This document shows, one piece after another, positions 35,297 through 46,099 of a DNA stretch of 64,000 nucleotides. The notes under the pieces were generated by a model that saw only the letters and a program-made list of their open reading frames with translations, searched no databases and was not told the DNA's origin. The stretch's first letter is position 1. Every line of letters starts with the position of its first letter. Source of the stretch: Heliocidaris erythrogramma (Eukaryota; Echinodermata; Echinoidea; Camarodonta; Echinometridae); assembly GCA_025617745.1 (NCBI GenBank), contig CM046853.1, positions 55,456,643 through 55,520,642 of the forward strand. The letters run 5' to 3'. A program made the translations under genes and the position numbers.

Positions 35297-35342
35297 CAGG
35301 CTGTGGCCGGTGTTTTTTTGTTTTGTAATAATATTTATTAAA

Positions 35343-35522
35343 ATCATTCAGTTCAAATAATACAAAGTGTAACAATATATCATTCAGTTCAAATAATACA
35401 AAATGTAACAATATATCATTCAGTTCAAATAATACAAAATGTAACAATATATCATTCAGTTCAAATAATACAAAATGTAACAATATATCATTCAGTTCAA
35501 ATAATACAAAATGTAACAATAA
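35343..35522. repeat. 36-bp tandem repeat, five copies
   Basis: Exactly five units of 36 bp (start points 35343, 35379, 35415, 35451, 35487), each ATCATTCAGTTCAAATAATA followed by CAAAATGTAACAATAT. The units differ at only one base (first copy CAAAGTG). It lies in the 3' UTR of the LINE. Confidence 0.9.
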
Positions 35523-35887
35523 TAAATTAACAATTTCGTAAAGCATGTACACAACAACCTAATATACAGAAATTGCTCAATGAAATGACACTGAATGAAT
35601 AAGGAAAAAAAATAAAAAAAAAAAAAAAACACGTTACCCCTCACCCCCACCCACCCAAGGGCATGGAAAACAAAACGAAAACAAACCGGATGGAACATAC
35701 ATACACACACACACACAAAAAAAAAAACTGAACAAAAAAAAACAATAAAACAAAACAAAACAAAACAAAACAAAAACAAATGGGGAGAAAAAAAATGAGG
35801 GCAGTCCACAGCGGCACTGATCGGTCAACCTCGGACGCGCGCAGACCCACCGAACCATTCCCCTCCCCATCCTTCTTTAGTTGATTC

Positions 35888-37530
35888 TCAATACCTTAAA
35901 TGTTCCCACTTTTTATAGTGTTGTGTTAATGTTTTTCGCTCTATTGCTATCTTCTTTTCTTCTTCTTTACTTTTAATTAGCTTTTCTTGTATCTCTTCAG
36001 CAGTTGGTGGTTTATTCTCCCCCCTTCCGTGGTATACTAAAAATTTAATGAGTAAAATAATATGATTAAGTAATTGTCTATTTTCAGCTGTCTCCTCTAA
36101 TCCAACATGGATATCCTTCCAACTTAATTCCTTAAGAACTGAAAAATTTAAGAAATTGCTACACAATTTCCATAATATTTTAACCATTTCACATTCATAA
36201 AATAAATGTTTATAGGTTTCTTCATCTTTACCACAAAAAGAGCATTTATTGCTCGATATAAATTTAAACCTATATAAATGGTGATTTACAAAGATGATAT
36301 TATATAATAATTGAAATTGAAATTCTCTCAACTTATTATCCAATGTGCACGATCTAGGACGATAAAATACCTTTTCAATTTCTTTTTCAGACATTTTATA
36401 TAATAATTCTAGATTGTGAAATCTAACTGGAGTATCGACCTTATTTTTGATACATGCTCTATACAAATTTTTTGAACGAACCGATTCAAACTGAAAAACC
36501 TTTTTACAGAACATAAAGTCGATCTTTAAACCATCAATTGAAGTATTCCTCCTTACTTCAACTTTCCATTCTACTGGAGTATATGCATATATTTCTTCAA
36601 TTATTGCTATTTCCACGCCATCTAGACCCATAGATCTGAAATAAGTGTTTGATTTAAGTGCACCTTCTTCATCTAAAATACGATGTAATTTATATATGTT
36701 TAAAAAAAAATAGTTTCATGAAAAAAAGATTTTCCTTTCTTCTGAATATACCTGTTATTGAAAAAGATTTCATTTCTCTTATTGCTTGTGTCTTTTTTAA
36801 TAAATACCCTCATATCAAACCACATACTTAGCATCTCCTGGTAATATTTGGGTAAGAAAATATTGATCATGTCAGGCGCAAAATTGCAATAAAAGATTAA
36901 ATTACTACCTAATGATCTGAGTAGAAATTTGAAATATTTTTTCCACTTCACATTCTGGACGCCAGTAACGAGTCTTTTGACCCACATCACCCTCTGTACC
37001 ATAACAAAAAGTTTAAAATTAAGCATTTTTAATCCCCCTTGTCGATAATCCAGATATAAAGTGCTTCTTTTTTTTTTATCCTTTCCTCGCCATAAAAATT
37101 CGAAACAGATTTCATCAATATCTTTAAAAACCCATTCAGGCACTGGCGTTAAAGAGCTCACATAAATCAATTTAGAATAGGCATATGTTTTAAGTAGGTG
37201 GATCTTTCCAATCAAAGTAAGATCCCTTTGTTTCCACCAGTTTAATAACTTTTTTATTTTACTTAAGATTTCTTTATAATTCATTTCTTCGGCCACATCA
37301 GGATTTAATGAAAATTTAATACCTAATATTTTAACAGTATGGACTTGTTTTCCAAAAGGGAAAGAATTTTCAGATTTAACCGAAGGCCCTAAAGGCAAAA
37401 TAAATGTTTTATTCTTATTAATCTTAAGTCCAGATGCTTTCCTGAAATTCTCAAGGATTACTTCTAATCTATATATTGAATCTATATCTTCTACAAAAAT
37501 AGTCATATCATCAGCATAAAGAATTTGTTT
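35888..37530 (-). pseudogene. LINE reverse transcriptase, C-terminal part, frameshifted
   Basis: Two open blocks, 37530-36700 and 36690-35888, are in different frames; the shift coincides with a run of nine A (plus strand) at 36702-36710, so one lost base explains it. Block one opens ILYADDMTIF (catalytic YADD), then ASGLKINKNKT and LGIKF, then FEFLWRGKDKKKRSTLYLDY and RQGGLKMLNF, typical of L1/Tx1- and Jockey-like RTs. Block two carries CSFCGKDEETYKHLFYECEM, the zf-RVT zinc knuckle (CxxC-H-C). The clade is not certain. The protein is inactive as it stands, lacking the upstream palm and any endonuclease. Confidence 0.85.
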
Positions 37531-37561
37531 AATTTTTTTTTGTCTTTCCTGGGGACCTAGT

Positions 37562-37798
37562 CAGTGGCGTATCCAGGGGGTGGCGCAAAAAACTAACAAA
37601 AAAAAGTTGTTCATTAAATAGGCTTCAAAATTGGTCACATAGGCCTATAGGATTATTTTGCATCTCAGCCCTTCTTCAGAAGCAAACATTTTCCAAAGGG
37701 GAGGCCCCCTCCCCTTAGACCCCTCCCCCAGGACGGCGATCAATAATGCCTGGCGCCCCCCCCCCCCCCCCAATTGGGAAATCCTGGATACGCCCCTG
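37562..37798. mobile_element. hAT-like MITE with CAGTGGCGTATCCAGG ends
   Basis: Ends CAGTGGCGTATCCAGG and, inverted, CAGGGGCGTATCCAGG. It interrupts a repeat that is uninterrupted at about 4005-4080 (GGGGACCTAGTAATGAGG). Direct repeat CTAGT is visible on both sides. Contains a poly-C tract. Confidence 0.75.
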
Positions 37799-37799
37799 C

Positions 37800-40700
37800 T
37801 AGTAACGAGGTATTCCATTAACCTGTTATTAATGAATGAACTACAATACTTGGAATTGTTGTTATGTCTAGATGAGGTACGGTATCTGCCAGGGTTGGAA
37901 CATGATCCGCCGGCAGATAGTGTTCTTGGCCGTTTTTAGAACGGTATCTGCCGATCCCCATATCTGGCGCTACACCGGCGGCCCGGCGGTTTGATCGATT
38001 TTTATGGGAGTTCTCATCACATAATGTACCATGATTGTGCCGACATCGAGAAAAATAAGAACATAAACGGGGTAGTATTCTGATAGACAGTGCACCAGAA
38101 TATTTATATATTAATATTTATCTGTTGAACTGGGTACATGTAGGCCTATCTGTTTGGCCCTGCTTGATTGAATTCACTGTACCGTAGTGGGCCATATATA
38201 TGTTATATTGCATGTTTGTCTGTTTACGAATCTGAATGGTCATGATTCTATATGCGCCTTGTTTAAGTAGCTAGCTAGGGGAGACCGGGGACACTAACCG
38301 CTCAAAGAAACATGTTGCACGTGTGCGCTCTGCACGTGGATATGCGCATTTCATTGTTGTACCAATTAGGAGTTATCACAGGTCTGTGATAAGTCCTTGG
38401 TTCAATATAGATCATGAAACTTTTTACAGCCGAAAAATCGTTTTTCGAGCAGGAAAGTAAAATCTTAAGTTACCTATATACTAGTATAATTGTTTTTCTT
38501 CTGGACAAACATGTACTTGAGGTATATGGCTGTTATCTTAATATGGGTTTTAGGCCTGTATTTGGCGAACGTTTCAACGGAGAATACCAATGCTGCGATA
38601 TAAAAAATCCCCCAAAGTATGACTGTCTTCCTTGGGGGCAAATGTAACAACGTGTTTGTTTCCAATACAAGGCCCCAAAAAAAATGTTTATTTTGTCAAA
38701 ATTGCTACATTGAGGCCCAAGTTCCAGCAATATGCAAAAACTGTAGTATCATATTCAGCATTGAAACTGGGAAAATATAATGCAAATGAGTCAAGCATTT
38801 GTCGTGTGTTTTTATTGGGGTTCTATCTTGTTGAGAAGTTTGCATCTGCCAAGTGTTAACCTTAAATAAAGAAAAAATGAAGGTTTTGTTGGTACAAATA
38901 CATGTGTTATACAATTGCCCCATTGGCATTGGTGTGTTATAATTGCCCCGTGTTTTGGAGCAATTGTAACACTTGACTTCCGGTTTTGAAATGATAATGG
39001 CTTCAAAATTAATGGTTTCAGATGATGACACAAACCTAGTCATATTTCAAGCAAAGATGTCCATCGTTCATTTTATGCAGGTTTAAGGAAGTATTTAACT
39101 AAACTAAAGTTGATATTACGCCACCCATCCCGGGGCTGCGGCCTCTCTGCCCAAGTATGAGCCGGGAGAGGGCACGTGCCCCGGGCAGCACTTGGAGGGG
39201 CACAGAAAGTGGCAAAGGAGAGAAAGAAAAAAGGGGACAAAATGAAGAAAAATCATAATCCTTACGGATTTTGCGCCCCCAAATCCGCAGGGTAAATGCA
39301 CTAGAAATCTAGTTTTTGAGGGTTTGAAATGCGAAAATTTTTCCAAAGCACGGTCGCTTGGATCCCTCGCGTAATTATTTTCTTTCAGGATCTCGTAATT
39401 TTGCGTCCGCCCCTCAGTATATAGTTCTTAAATATTATAGCTTAAAGGGTTCAAAATTTGAAAAATAAAGATGTAATTGTCTTTGCTTTGCTCGCTATCA
39501 TGTAAGTTTCATCTGACACCTGCTAAATAGTGCGCCCCCAAAATGTGGCCAGCATATTTTGCAAAGGTTCAACATTTGAAAGAAATCTCAACTTTAAGTC
39601 CCCTTGCTGAATTTCTCAACTATTTCTCAAGGGTTTTCGTTAGTTTTGCTCCCGAAAATATACAAAAATACACAAGAAATTGCGTTTTTAGGCTTAAATA
39701 TTGAGAAATTGGCCGCCCGATCGCTTTATTATATAAGCGAATCTGTTTGCACTGGCTATACCTGCATGTCCTATAGCAATAAACAAACAAGACACACGAC
39801 TTCATACATAAAATAATGAGTGGTGAGTACAAAATGATAAAAGCTGATTGATAGTGAGGAATGTTTTCATTAACCTATATTTGACACTGCAGTTAACAGA
39901 GCTAGAGCAACGAGTATTTGGTAACAGAATGGGGACGATCTGGGAGCTTTTAATAAATTATGGAAATACAAGTATCAATTTACACCAACAGAGCTTTGTC
40001 ATCCCCTGGCTCATTTTTCCCGATTGAGGTGTCATATGAAAGGGCAGAAAATGAACTTTCTAGAAATGTGATTATCTCTATGAAATTCAGATATCGTTGG
40101 CCACACGACTTTTTGGTATCCCTGCTTCACATTGTCTTTATTCACTCATGCGTGATATATGTTCATTCGTTCATTCGTTCATTCATTTATTTGTCCACTT
40201 TCAACTTTCATATTTACAATGATAATACAGTTTATATATTTCCATGTAAACTAGTATAGCTCAAATTGCTCAATACAATACATAAATAACATGAAATTGA
40301 AAGGGAAGGAGGGCCGACTAAAAAGCAGAGCTTGTATTAATAGGTGTAGGCCCCCTGTTTTGAAATAATTATTATGAATCATCTTTGTGAATTAAAAAAG
40401 CATAAAACAACAAACACAATTGAATCAGTAATACAAGAAACATATTTCAAGACGCAATACAATGATGAATAATACATAGCAAATGTATGCAAAAATATAC
40501 AAGAAACAATAAAGGTATATACCCAAAATATTTCCTAACTACAAAGTAATTTAAATTGGGGAAAATACAAGTATGTATCATAATGAGTGGCATCAAATGA
40601 AAGAACAGGATGCAAGCTTTACAGATATTTGTCATTTATTAATCATTATTGTGATTAAGATAGGCCTATATGATTAAACATCGATAAATCTCCGTTTCGT

Positions 40701-41302
40701 TGTTTTCTGGGACGCGCGCACTGTATATCTGTAATAATTATACCTTCATTCGAAATGACGGCATTAAAAAACGTTTTGAGCAGTCATAACATAATTCAAT
40801 GCAAGTTTGAATTTTCATATTTATTCAGGGTTTTTTTTCTTCTAGTTTTCCATCTTTTATGAGTGTTTCCATTTTCTATTATTTGTGTTATAATTATCTT
40901 CTCTTCTCAATTTGCAGTTATGTAAGATATATTTCCCATCATTTTGTCGTTTTCCATGTGATCATTAATCCCATTTTCTGTTCATGATATCGATATAATT
41001 ATATTACTATCAGATCTTTAAAATGCTATACGATGATCAGAGACGGCGCTCCGGGGGGGGGGGCAGGGCATAGTGCCCCTCACATTTTCAAGTCAGGCCC
41101 CAAAAGTAACCCTTTTCATATAGTTGATAATTTCATACATAATTCATAGTTGATAATTTCATAGTTACCCCTAAGCTTTCATTGATAGTGCCACTTTTTC
41201 TTTCTAATAGGTGCCCTTTTTACCTTCTAATGAGTGCCCCTTTTAACCTCAGAAATTAGTGACTCTTTTGTTTTCTGATAAGTGCCGCATCGCCAGATAT
41301 TG

Positions 41303-41303
<1 letters not shown>
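37800..41303. other. Intergenic DNA without a recognisable gene
   Basis: Continues the repeat interrupted at 37561 (AATGAATGAACTACAATACT), then unassigned AT-rich DNA and the dispersed repeat at 39130. No ORF with recognisable content. Confidence 0.6.
39130..39690. repeat. Dispersed repeat, copy 2
   Basis: Second copy of the family at 33245-34010, same order of blocks. A short GGGGGGGGCAGGGCATAGTGCC fragment of similar type occurs near 41055. Confidence 0.5.

Positions 41304-41341
<38 letters not shown>
41304..41341. repeat. (TA)n microsatellite, left
   Basis: About 19 TA units. Pairs with a second (TA)n at about 41512-41546; the 170 bp between them contain the hammerhead-like fold. Confidence 0.9.
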
Positions 41342-41344
<3 letters not shown>

Positions 41345-41448
41345 AAAAATAGGTGTCCTGCGTCTTCCTTTGCACTTTTGCTTTTGATGCGCTATGCGCT
41401 TATCCTTTAACGCATTGCGCTTTGCTGATGCTGGATGCATTTTTTAAT

Positions 41449-41498
41449 AAAGTCATCATTCCTGATGAAGCCCTATGGGCGAAAATTTGAATTCTTTC
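41449..41498 (+). ncRNA. Hammerhead-ribozyme-like fold
   Basis: Core CTGATGA (41462-41468), stem II GCCC-TAT-GGGC (41470-41480), then GAA (41481-41483), a self-complementary AATT (stem III), T, and GAAT that pairs with ATTC (41458-41461) as the base of stem I. Beyond an internal loop, AAAG (41449-41452) pairs with CTTT (41494-41497). The zero-loop AATT stem III is the arrangement known from dimeric hammerheads of Penelope-like retroelements. One extra A (41469) sits between the core and stem II, which is unusual. Activity unproven. Confidence 0.5.
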
Positions 41499-41510
41499 AT
41501 CTCTTAACGG

Positions 41511-41511
<1 letters not shown>

Positions 41512-41546
<35 letters not shown>
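41512..41546. repeat. (TA)n microsatellite, right
   Basis: About 17 TA units after TTAACGGTTA, bordering the segment with the hammerhead-like fold. Confidence 0.9.
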
Positions 41547-41550
<4 letters not shown>

Positions 41551-43160
41551 CCCCACGTACCTGTCCTCCACTACAAAGCAATGGATTCGGGAACCAAGAA
41601 GGAACGGAATAATGGTGTGTTAGCGGGCGTTCCAACTTGGGTGAGGGATTAGTTTAATAACACACCAATTGAAATTTAATTAAGTGAATAGAAATATTTA
41701 TCCTCAATATAAATGCAAAAAAACAGAAGCACTGGGACACAAGATTGAATTGAAAAGTGTCAATATACTTTTATTACCAGGTCATAGACCTCTATCAAAC
41801 ACCATAATCCATATACTTGTTCCAAGTAATTATAACAAAACACTCAGAATAACAACAATAATTCTTTAAAGCTTTTATCTTTTCTCCCAAACCTAATAAT
41901 ACGAATAGGGATACCTATAACTCTACATAAAAGGGGCACTAGGGATCGGGTAGGAGGGTGTTAATGGGAATGTATTAGTAGAGTGGCCACTTACATGCAA
42001 CGCGAGAGTCTTTTTTCGATCACGATTAAATAACTGCGGCGGCTGCTCACGGACGGGGCTCGGAAATCGAGTTGACAGTTGCGCGAGGACGGGACGGTTG
42101 ACGAGGTCGCAAACGGGCAGGAACAATTTCAGGAATAATCAGGAACACAGGATAAATTTCAGGAATAATCAGGAACACATGATAAATTTCAACTTGTAGC
42201 TCAGGACGACAGAATAGAAGTTTCATAGTAATCGCAAAAAGGTTGATGGTACCTTAATTGCTGGGTTCTGATGATTCTTATCAAAGTTCCTCCTCAATGA
42301 TTACTGCCTGACGCTTTCAAACAAGTCCCCTTGAAGAATATTTTGCACTTTTTTGCAGTTTGCTCGAAGTATCTGTTGAAACTCTGGTAACTATTTTGTC
42401 GAGTTAGTGGACGGCAGCAATTAGTTGTTAGTCAGATGGAAGAAGAGGGGAGGACGGGGAGACTACGTGGCACAGGGGAAATTCTACTAACTCTCTCAAA
42501 TTCAAGGTTGGGGTCCATTTTTATACCTAACCAGTATTCCCTATATACCCCCTAACTTACGATTGGGCAGAAATCCTTGGATGGGTGGGCTTAAATAACA
42601 GACTAAACTCCTCATTGGTTAATGATCACTGCTCATCCCAGCCATGCTAAATCATAGACAGGTAGTGAAGGAAAAAAGTATCTATTCGTCCCCCTTGTTA
42701 CAACATTAACTCTAAGTTCGACGACACATGACCGTGATCCACGGCCAAGGCATAGCCCATAACAATCTACCCTGGAGCTATAGGTGCACATGGTATTATT
42801 TACAATAACTATCCCCTTTAACTCTTATGTTGCCCTTCCACATGGTTTACAAACGCCCTACATCTTCTCACCCAAACAACCTAGTTCCAATACGGTCACA
42901 CCTCAAATTACTTATCTAATTCTTTAAATCAAGTTTTGGTGAATTATCTACTCTCCTACCAACACCGGATTGTTTTAAATAGATTAGCATTCTCAAGCCC
43001 CGGGAAAACTATGTCAATTACCTTATCCCATTTCCCTATCACCGGGCATAGCTGCCAATTTCTTTTATTAAAGTCGTGCTTTGTATCACTTCACACCCCC
43101 TTTCACATCCAAAACTAACCCTACAGTTTAATACTCTAAATCTCCAGCTTACTACATATA
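41547..43160. other. Unassigned segment between (TA)n and the Tc1-family element
   Basis: No gene recognised. It contains a 30-bp direct duplication at about 42127-42193 (AATTTCAGGAATAATCAGGA) and a GC-rich patch at about 42000-42120 with short open frames on the minus strand. Confidence 0.5.
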
Positions 43161-43164
43161 TATA

Positions 43165-44004
43165 CTGAACTACAAAAGAAACGTCGCACATGTATGTGTT
43201 TGAAACTGTTTTATTTACAATGAAACATAAATTATTCTTTATTCAAGAGTGAAAACTGAGAAAATGTTTTGCTTTGTTTTGATTAACAAGTACAGATGTG
43301 CAATAACGACTCTCGTCGTTGATAGCGCCAGTTCTGACGTTGTTGGGCCCCCAGGAGACGTTCCCGACGATGTCGAACGGTGAGGATAGGGCCCCGAGCA
43401 GGACGCCGACAAGACAAGTTGAAGCTTCTCAGCCGACGACTAACAGTTGCTGCAGAAATTGGTCTGTTGTGTGTGCCAATAGTCTGTAGAGCCGATTCTG
43501 TTGCTCTACGGAAGCGATCCTGCAAGTGGTCCCGGTGAAGATGGCGATCTTGACGTGCTGTTGTCACCCTGGGACGACCACTGCGCTGACGATCGTTGGT
43601 GCTGTTGGTTGCATTGTATCGCTCCCGCAGTCTCTCTACTGTCCGAACGCTGCATTGAAGTCGTTGGCAATGACTCTATAGGACGTTGGCCAGCATGAAG
43701 ACGTCCGATGACTTGTTCCCTCTGGTTTCGAGTCAGACGTGGCATGGTGACAGCGCTCAGGAAACGAATGACAGGATGAAGGTTTTGGGTCCCTTTTAAA
43801 CCCACTGGATAGAGGATGTGCATGTGCATCATGCTTTTCAAAAAGCTGCGCTCGAGTCACATTTTGTTATGATGATGTGTTATGGACGGTCAATGCCATA
43901 TCTGTGATGTTAAAAAAGCATAAAATGTGATTTTACGTATCAAATTCCAATATCATGTGTAAAAGATATCAATTTGAAAAGTGCGACGTTTCTTTGTAGT
44001 TCAG
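43165..44004 (-). mobile_element. Internally deleted Tc1-family element
   Basis: 840 bp with perfect inverted ends CTGAACTACAAAAGAAACGT (43165) and its near complement ending at 44004, each flanked by TA within AT runs. The only coding remnant is the N-terminal half of a transposase on the minus strand. An intact Tc1-type transposase alone needs about 1 kb, so the catalytic half has been deleted. Confidence 0.88.
43283..43745 (-). pseudogene. Tc1-family transposase, N-terminal DNA-binding part, frameshifted
   Basis: Starts MPRLTRNQREQVIGRLHAGQ at 43745, continues after a frame change with VIANDFNAAF, then in a further frame VERLRERYNATNSTNDRQ, RSGRPRVTTARQDRH and RPISAATVSRRLRSFNL. This is the paired helix-turn-helix with the GRPR linker typical of Tc1 transposases. 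At least two frameshifts lie near 43630-43680. No DDE/D catalytic region follows. Confidence 0.85.
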
Positions 44005-45110
44005 TATATATATATATATGTATAAAGTCCACAACTTAGATCCATACCTATAGCTCCAAATAACAAGAGAGGCTTCATAATAATGCATTCCCCTACTGAT
44101 ATCAGGAATATGAGTGAGGCAGTGGAGCAGGACAGTAGGAGGGGCACAATGCCCTAAATCATACAAGAATGAGCAGTGCCCCTAAATTAAAAGGAACGAG
44201 GACACTTATTTTTTTCCAAGGCTAACTCGCTACGCTCGCTCGCAAATGAATAATCAGACCATTACACTCATCTGCAAATATAGTTTTTATCTCGAACCAC
44301 TTTTAAGATAGAAACAATAGCGTGTCGAAAATGATCCCCGGTTGTGTATTGATCAGAATGTACTGCTATACTAATGTAAAGTGGTATTTTCCGCCTTGTT
44401 TCCACCCTTTGTAGGTGCCCCTTTTTGTTGTATCCCCCCCCCCCTTTGAAAGCTAAGACGCTCGGTGCCGCCCCTGATGGTGATTGTAGGCCTATTGAGT
44501 GCGAAATGAACATCGTTACTTTAGGCTGTTTTGCCCCACCCCCCCCCCCCTTCCGAAAAACGGATCGACGCCCCTGCCTGCCATATATTGAATTCAAGAC
44601 TTTATTCCAGACTCAGCTGCAAGCAGAGGTCCATATAACACATTTTTTACATGAGAAGAGCAAACATAAAAAAAAATCAAGGAATACAAAGATAAGCGTA
44701 TAAGAGAAACTACAAAACTAATATACTACTAGAACTAAGCAATGGACAAAGAATACAAAAGATAAAAGCTGCGATAATATAACATGAAGTGCATACTATC
44801 AACAATGGACATAATGGGCAAAGAATGGACAAAGAATACTAAAGAGAGAACATAAAAGAAATACTGGAGGAGGCACAATAAATAATTAAGAAAGAGAAAG
44901 AGAAATAGACCCAAGAAACAGACATAATATGAAAATATTTATAAGTGTCATGATAAATTATGGTACTAAGATAATACGAGTGACAGGCAGTGATCGAATA
45001 GAGCCTTTTTAGAGGAAAAAATCGTAAAAGAGACGATATGAAAATATGTAAAAGGCAAGATGAATTATTTCTTTACAAAGAACCATTAAACAATAAAAAT
45101 GCATAATGAC

Positions 45111-45206
45111 ACGACCAGTAGGTATAGCTGGTTAGGCTTCTCTCAAGACACAATTTTGATTTTCTGATAAAGTGTCAAATTAGATTCTGTGCTTGCAGAC
45201 TATTTC
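45111..45206 (+). repeat. AGTCTGCAAGCACA MITE family, 3' half
   Basis: Shares GTTAGGCTTCTCTCAAGACA, TTTTCTGATAAAGTGT and TCTGTGCTTGCAGACTA with the complete copy at 61927-62108. Confidence 0.65.
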
Positions 45207-45248
45207 CCATGCATGATCCGTCTGTGTATTATCAATATACATGTAGTT

Positions 45249-45370
45249 TTTTTTTTTTTTTTCAGTAGTATTTATTGATTCATTCAGTTCAATCATACAA
45301 AATATATTATATCTCAACATTAACATAAGTCTCATCATGAACCTTGCAAAGTCATAACACATAATATAAC
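45249..45370 (-). repeat. LINE 3'-tail fragment
   Basis: After a T run at 45247-45261, TATTTATTGATTCATTCAGT followed by TCAATCATACAAAATATA matches the start of the LINE 3' tail at 35325-35370 with spaced differences. A second, older copy of the same family, minus-oriented. Confidence 0.55.
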
Positions 45371-46099
45371 TTCATAAAACATAGTATCATAGTGTCTGTG
45401 TATTATCAATATAGTAGGGCCATGGTATAGTGTTGATCGATCGCGAGCTAAAAATCCACACAGTTTGCACAGCATGAAGTACACGCCCCCTTTTCAGCAA
45501 CCTGTAAACAATAGTACGGTATCCATTCGCCTCACACTTCATAATGAACTCCAATTTTCATATGATCAGAAGTAAACACTCTGTATATTCATTATAATAT
45601 ACTATTATATATCTTTTTACAAGGTGCTGCTTGAAATGTTAAATAAGCTTTCAAATTTGGCAAACATAAACCCAAAATGATAGAAACTACTTTGTTTATA
45701 TCCAGCTGATGCGTAGTCGCATTTGCAAGGTTCGGCTATACAATTTCTGTATGCAATCTGTTCGCTGCTTCCTTACATCTACGTGCTTGCCGCGCCGTGG
45801 CCAAGCGAGCATGAGCTAGCTAGCAGCGCTGTGATCTAGCGCCTAATCTACAGGCAGCAAGCGCTGTGTAGAGATCGATGATAGTATAGTGCAGCTAATT
45901 AACTCAACGAGATCAGCGAAAAACAGCATCATTCACAGATTGTACTACACAGAATGACAATTGAGCGAGCATGTATTCTACCTTTATTGCTAATAAAGTG
46001 GTTTGCTGTGTGTCAGTTACATTCTTGGTTTGCTTTAATTCATCGGACATATTGTAAATTCGATACAGTGTCAGGGTGATATTCAGAAAGCTACTTATT

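Larger units (their letters stand above)
35311..37540 (-). mobile_element. 5'-truncated LINE, 3' half
   Basis: Minus-strand element with the reverse transcriptase YADD region at its upper end (about 37500-37530), the RT thumb/connection, a C-terminal zinc knuckle, a 3' UTR and a 36-bp tandem repeat near its 3' end. The upper end stops at about 37540 in a T-rich tract, where it meets a repeat seen intact at about 4000-4080. No endonuclease or ORF1 remains. Confidence 0.85.
44005..46099. other. Intergenic DNA upstream of HEXIM with LINE and MITE fragments
   Basis: Poly-C tracts at about 44434-44444 and 44540-44550. A MITE fragment at 45111-45206 and a LINE-tail fragment at 45249-45370 are listed separately. 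The 350 bp before the HEXIM start is less AT-rich (about 45770-45870), as expected near a promoter, but I see no clear TATA box. Confidence 0.5.

Noticed and set aside
35247..35809. Minus-strand frames rich in Phe and Cys or with a 12-residue repeat
   Set aside because: Arise from the 36-bp tandem repeat, A-rich and (CA)n tracts of the LINE tail; not coding.
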